A stretch of 46,928 nucleotides of DNA from positions 1 to 46,928 of the forward strand of contig CAZCHH010000026.1 in assembly GCA_964498585.1 (NCBI GenBank), read 5' to 3'. Positions 43,338-46,928 of this stretch are shown piece by piece (position 1 is the first letter of the stretch; every line of letters begins with the position of its first letter). The notes under the pieces are model-generated. The model ran no database searches, was not told the DNA's origin, and saw only the letters and a program-made list of their open reading frames with translations. The stretch comes from JAAYJM01 sp964498585 (GTDB taxonomy: Bacteria; Bacteroidota; Ignavibacteria; Kapaibacteriales; UBA2268). The translations under genes were made by a program, and so were the position numbers.

Positions 43338-43367
43338 AGCCCCAACTTCCAAAAGGAAATCGGGGCT
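43338..43367 (-). terminator. Rho-independent terminator for 43389-44501
   Basis: On the minus strand AGCCCC pairs with GGGGCT, with extra TTTCC/GGAA pairing inside. TTGTTTT follows. It lies about twenty bases beyond the stop codon. Confidence 0.75.
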
Positions 43368-43388
43368 AAAATCTCTAATTAATCTAAA

Positions 43389-44501
43389 TTATCTTACAAT
43401 AGCAAATCTGCCATTTTTGATTTTTCTTCCATCTTTTAAGATAATATAATTATAAATTCCTTGTGAATATGCAGAACAATTCACAGAATAAGTGCTAATT
43501 GGATTTGAAACAGACAAATCGCTAACTAACATAGATTGGGCATCAAAAATTTTTATTTGAATATTTCCAGTCATATCGCTTAAGTCAAAATTTACTATAT
43601 TTTTTGCAGGATTAGGATATGAGAAACAATTCAATTCATAATTATTTTCAGTTACGCTGCTTCCGGCAATTTTAAACTCAACTTCATAATCATCATTATT
43701 TTCTTCATTTCCAACAATAAAGAAAACCAATTTGACTTTTGAAGAGCCGGGCATACCATTCGGAGATAATTCAACGTCAAAATCACCTTCAGCTGATTCC
43801 TCATTTGGCTCTAAGGTAAGGGTGCCGGGCGAAATAGAAGTATCATTTACTGATGGAGGATAACAATTTCCACCAAAACAATGTGTTACAATATGACCTT
43901 CTGTAACAGAAAGCTTAATAATTTTCAAACCTATTTCAACACTGTGGTCAGTAATATTTTTGATAGTTGCAAAAGATTTGTATGAAGTGTTTACATCATC
44001 ACCGTTAATATAAGTATTTGCTTCAATGATTTCTATGTCTTTATCGCCATAATCGCCGGCAATAAATTTGACTTCATATTCAGCAAAATCGGATTCATTG
44101 CCAACCACAAAAAATACTAATTTTACAGTAGATTCGCCATCAATCCCATTTGGGGAAAGCTCAACATCAAAATCACCTTCAGTTGATTCTTCATTTGGCT
44201 CTAAGGTTAGAGTGCCGGGCGAAATAGTTATATCTTCTGATGCAGGAGGATAACAATTTCCACCAAAACAATGAGTAACAACGTGCCCTTCTGTAACTGA
44301 AAGCTTTATGATTTTTAAACCAATTTCAATTGTATTAGATGAAAAGTTTTTCAATGTAGCATAAGATTTCATTGACATATTGGACTGAGCTTGAACCTCA
44401 TTAATATAATCTAACAAAAAAATGCTTTGGCTATAGGAGTTTGAAAAACCAATAAGTAAACTTACTATTATAGTTGCAAAGAGAATATTAAATTTTTTCA
44501 T
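43389..44501 (-). CDS. T9SS-sorted secreted protein with two near-identical domains
   Basis: 370 residues with signal peptide 'FATIIVSLLIGFSNSYSQ'. Two repeats of about 105 residues (about 40-150 and 160-270) share 'IGLKIIKLSVTEGH' and 'VTHCFGGNCYPP', then 'ISPGTLTLEPNEES' and 'EGDFDVELSPNG'. Each has a Cys-x5-Cys loop that probably forms a disulfide; the fold is likely a beta-sandwich. The sorting domain runs from 'CFSYPNPAKNIVNFDL' to 'NGRFAIVR'. The domain recurs in secreted proteins of this phylum, but I know no assigned function. Confidence 0.83.
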   Translation of the reverse strand: MKKFNILFATIIVSLLIGFSNSYSQSIFLLDYINEVQAQSNMSMKSYATLKNFSSNTIEIGLKIIKLSVTEGHVVTHCFGGNCYPPASEDITISPGTLTLEPNEESTEGDFDVELSPNGIDGESTVKLVFFVVGNESDFAEYEVKFIAGDYGDKDIEIIEANTYINGDDVNTSYKSFATIKNITDHSVEIGLKIIKLSVTEGHIVTHCFGGNCYPPSVNDTSISPGTLTLEPNEESAEGDFDVELSPNGMPGSSKVKLVFFIVGNEENNDDYEVEFKIAGSSVTENNYELNCFSYPNPAKNIVNFDLSDMTGNIQIKIFDAQSMLVSDLSVSNPISTYSVNCSAYSQGIYNYIILKDGRKIKNGRFAIVR

Positions 44502-44730
44502 AGTTTTATTTTATAATTTATTTTAAAAATATATAGCAAATTTAATAAAAAAAATCAAATATTCTCAATGTTTTCGCAAAAAATGTTAATTATGAAATTA
44601 AAAAAAATTATGCAAAATATCAGAAAAGTTCAACATCATATTGATATACCTGAGAAGTAAAATTACTATGAAAAATAAATTAAAAATTTGTAATTTTGTA
44701 TAATTATTGTGTATTTAAGTATGAAAAACG

Positions 44731-45855
44731 ATGTTTAAAATACATTTAGGGTACTTTGTCCAAATATTCATATTGATATATGTTACGGTTTTTCTTTTGA
44801 GTTGCAATGAGAAAGCAAGTGAAATAGAAGCAGCAGAAACTGCTATAATAGATTTATTTGAATCGATAAGAGTTCAAGACAGCATAGATAAAGAAAAAAA
44901 AATTTCAGCAGAAAATTTTTTCCCATTAATCAGATACTCAAAAATTAAAATCAATAGCAGCTTAGAATTGCAAGACATTCTTAAACGTTTCAAAAAAGCA
45001 GAGAATGGATTTGACAAATCGAAAATACTAAAAACATTAAACCGCAAAGAAATGCGTTATTTCTATGTTGGTGACAGCGTCATAATTCCTGATACTATAA
45101 TTGAAGATATAAAAGCATATTCAGTTTTCCCGCAATTTTACTTTGGAGCAAGGCACATTCCTAAAATAGTAATGGTGTCCAATCGTATGCAAAGTTATGC
45201 CTGCTACGAGTATGGCAAATTAGTTCGCTTTGCTGCAGCAAACACAGGTAAAGAAAGAACTCCAACTTTTCCGGGAAGATACTCTATGGTATGGAAGCAA
45301 CGACTCAGAATATCATCTTTAGACGAAACTTGGGAAATGCCTTTTACATTCAATATCCACAATGAAGCTGGAAGTGCATTTCATCAGTTTGCTATGCCCG
45401 GGCGACCTGTTTCTCACTCCTGCATCAGGCAGTTCCTTGATGACGCTGAATGGCTCTATAACTGGGGCGATAAAGCTAAAAGAGATTCTACTGGCTGGAT
45501 ACCTCACTCCGGAACAACCGTTATTATTGTTGATTACTTTGATTTTAACCGGAAAAGATATGGAGATTGGATAGATTTGACTTCAAATAAAAATATATTG
45601 GATTTACCTGAATGCCCTATGGCTGTTGAAGAAGCTCTAATTCCTATTATACAGATACCGAAATCAAGCCGTGGGGTTTTAAAAAACAGGGAACGCTATC
45701 TTTATGCTGAAGACTCTTTACGTGCAAGAGGTGTTATCCGTGAGAATGTTCAATTAACCCCTTCAATTGATTTCAACAAATTAAGAAAACAAAAAGCATT
45801 GGAAAAGCAAAAGAAAGAAGAAGAAAAGTTGAAAAAGATGAAAGCCAATTCTTAA
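44731..45855 (+). CDS. L,D-transpeptidase (YkuD-domain) lipoprotein
   Basis: 374 residues. A lipoprotein signal ends 'VFLLSC' (Cys about 25). The YkuD domain covers about 145-285: 'VMVSNRMQSYACYEYGKLVR' and 'TGKERTPTFPGRYSMVWK', then 'FHQFAMPGRPVSHSCIRQFL' with the catalytic cysteine in Ser-His-Ser-Cys-Ile-Arg. The usual motif is S/T-H-G-C; Ser or Ala in place of Gly is found in a common Bacteroidota subgroup. The C-terminus (about 340-374) is a Lys/Glu-rich coiled coil. The role is 3-3 cross-linking of peptidoglycan or attachment of a protein to it, acting in the periplasm. Confidence 0.88.
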   Translation: MFKIHLGYFVQIFILIYVTVFLLSCNEKASEIEAAETAIIDLFESIRVQDSIDKEKKISAENFFPLIRYSKIKINSSLELQDILKRFKKAENGFDKSKILKTLNRKEMRYFYVGDSVIIPDTIIEDIKAYSVFPQFYFGARHIPKIVMVSNRMQSYACYEYGKLVRFAAANTGKERTPTFPGRYSMVWKQRLRISSLDETWEMPFTFNIHNEAGSAFHQFAMPGRPVSHSCIRQFLDDAEWLYNWGDKAKRDSTGWIPHSGTTVIIVDYFDFNRKRYGDWIDLTSNKNILDLPECPMAVEEALIPIIQIPKSSRGVLKNRERYLYAEDSLRARGVIRENVQLTPSIDFNKLRKQKALEKQKKEEEKLKKMKANS

Positions 45856-45873
45856 ATAAAATATGGGTATATT

Positions 45874-46752
45874 TTGAAAACTTGGAAAGCTGAACTTGTT
45901 TTGCTCTTAATTACTTTAATTTGGGGAGCTACTTTTCTTTTTACTAAAATCGGCCTAAATGATTGTTCACCTTCGCTTTATATCATTTTTCGATTTATCA
46001 TTGCTCTTACTATATCTTTAGCATTATTCCATAAAAATTTCAAAATAATAAACAGAGAAATTTTTAGGAATGGTATGGTATTAGGGCTTTTATTCGGTGG
46101 CGGCTTTATCTTACAAACTTTTGGATTAAAATATACTTCCGTTTCCAACTCTGCTTTCATTACCGGGCTTTCTGTAGTTTTAACTCCTTTTGCTTATTTT
46201 CTAATTGAAAGAAAACCAATAGGGATGTGGAAAAAAGTTGGAGTAGCTTTAGCTGGAATTGGGCTTTGGATTTTCACTAACCCGGATTTTGATAATATCA
46301 ATTTTGGAGATTTGTTAACTTTAATTTCCTGTGTATTTTGGGCTTTTTATATTACTTTTATGGATGTTTTTACCCGTGGCAGAAGCTCGAGAGAAGAAAC
46401 TTCTCTTCTTGTAATTTTGCAGTTCGTTGCTGCGTCTTCTGTTGCCGTTGCTGGATTACTTCTTATCGATTTAGATTCAATCAAACTGCATTTTACTAAT
46501 AGTTTGCTACTTTCGCTTTTTTTCAATGGCGTAATTGCTTCTTTTTGCCTTACATTTTTACACACTACTATCCAACGCTACACTAATCCTGTTAAAGCTG
46601 CTTTAATTTTTGCTCTGGAACCAGTTTTTGCAAGTATTTTTGCTATTTTATTTTTAAGTGAACAATTAAATTCTTTGAATTACATCGGTGCATCAATACT
46701 GCTTATCGGAGTAATAATTTCTTCAACAATAAAAGATAAAAATGAAGTATAG
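45874..46752 (+). CDS. EamA/DMT-family transporter
   Basis: 292 residues with ten predicted membrane segments arranged as two EamA repeats (about 5-137 and 149-285). Typical blocks are 'ELVLLLITLIWGATFLFTKI' and the second-repeat end 'KAALIFALEPVFASIFAILF'. It probably exports an amino acid or metabolite; the substrate is not predictable. The start is TTG at 45874, because the upstream ATG at 45863 meets a stop after four codons. The gene follows the L,D-transpeptidase by 18 bases. Confidence 0.9.
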   Translation: MKTWKAELVLLLITLIWGATFLFTKIGLNDCSPSLYIIFRFIIALTISLALFHKNFKIINREIFRNGMVLGLLFGGGFILQTFGLKYTSVSNSAFITGLSVVLTPFAYFLIERKPIGMWKKVGVALAGIGLWIFTNPDFDNINFGDLLTLISCVFWAFYITFMDVFTRGRSSREETSLLVILQFVAASSVAVAGLLLIDLDSIKLHFTNSLLLSLFFNGVIASFCLTFLHTTIQRYTNPVKAALIFALEPVFASIFAILFLSEQLNSLNYIGASILLIGVIISSTIKDKNEV

Positions 46753-46879
46753 CCATAAATTTGCTATTTTTATATTAAACCATCTACAAGATATTTATAC
46801 TTTGAGTTTCATTCAATCTCCAAAAAATTAGTTCTATTCAAGCAATACCATATTTAAAAGGATATGACATCTGTTTCCA

Positions 46880-46928
46880 CGTCATTCTGAGCGGAGCGAA
46901 GAATCCAGAGAATAGTAATCGGCTGTCA
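46880..46928. repeat. Family A repeat running off the window
   Basis: CGTCATTCTGAGCGGAGCGA begins a left arm like the elements at 18580 and 24082; the right arm is beyond the edge. Confidence 0.7.

Overview
The window is AT-rich DNA from a didermic bacterium of the Bacteroidota / Chlorobi-Ignavibacteria-Kapabacteria assemblage. The main evidence is five secreted proteins that end in a type IX secretion (T9SS) type A sorting domain (a 'YPNPA...' block followed by a 'G.Y......G......VV/IVR' end). OmpA-like, beta-barrel and lipoprotein genes, and AT-rich spacers with a TATATTTG-type -7 box, fit the same group. The phylum is an inference. I found no rRNA, tRNA or CRISPR array.

Layout. 230-2854: a tight three-gene operon (O-methyltransferase, shortened BRO-N protein, vWA-OmpA lipoprotein). 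3165-5555 (minus): a MltD-like transglycosylase with five LysM domains. 5881-15985: an envelope cluster with a single-pass inner-membrane protein bearing a large periplasmic region (GldM/PorM-like in architecture only), two related outer-membrane barrels, a second vWA-OmpA protein, a secreted FGE-fold protein and a T9SS cargo protein. 16392-20132 (minus): glycine C-acetyltransferase (kbl) and a heparinase II/III-family protein. 20289-22286: a small membrane protein, an AbiEii-type nucleotidyltransferase pair and a secreted-protein gene with a stop codon in its signal peptide. 22920-24968: AmrS-type radical SAM enzyme and peptidyl-tRNA hydrolase. 25252-31482 (minus): three T9SS-sorted surface proteins, then a Cys-rich secreted protein with a 12-nt poly-C tract at its 5' end. 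32558-34788: a hypothetical gene and etfBA. 35671-40530: TraB/GumN protein, SDR, and a large PEP/pyruvate-binding protein with a C-terminal nucleotidyltransferase domain. 40596-46752: an RHS remnant, a double-OmpA-domain barrel protein, a duplicated-domain T9SS protein, an L,D-transpeptidase lipoprotein and an EamA transporter.

The genes are dominated by envelope biology: peptidoglycan cleavage and cross-linking (LysM transglycosylase, L,D-transpeptidase), peptidoglycan-anchored OmpA proteins, barrels and T9SS cargo. The 5881-13527 block is the best candidate for an undescribed trans-envelope assembly.

The second theme is small palindromic repeats. Nearly every intergenic space holds MITE-like elements whose ends read GTCATTCTGA...TCAGAATGAC, with several unrelated interiors, plus other short hairpin families. 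In the heparinase-family gene these elements lie inside the coding sequence, in frame and without stops, so the protein carries repeat-encoded peptides. This resembles the Rickettsia palindromic elements. Together with the poly-C tract, the premature stop and the RHS remnant, it indicates a genome shaped by small repeats and slippage.
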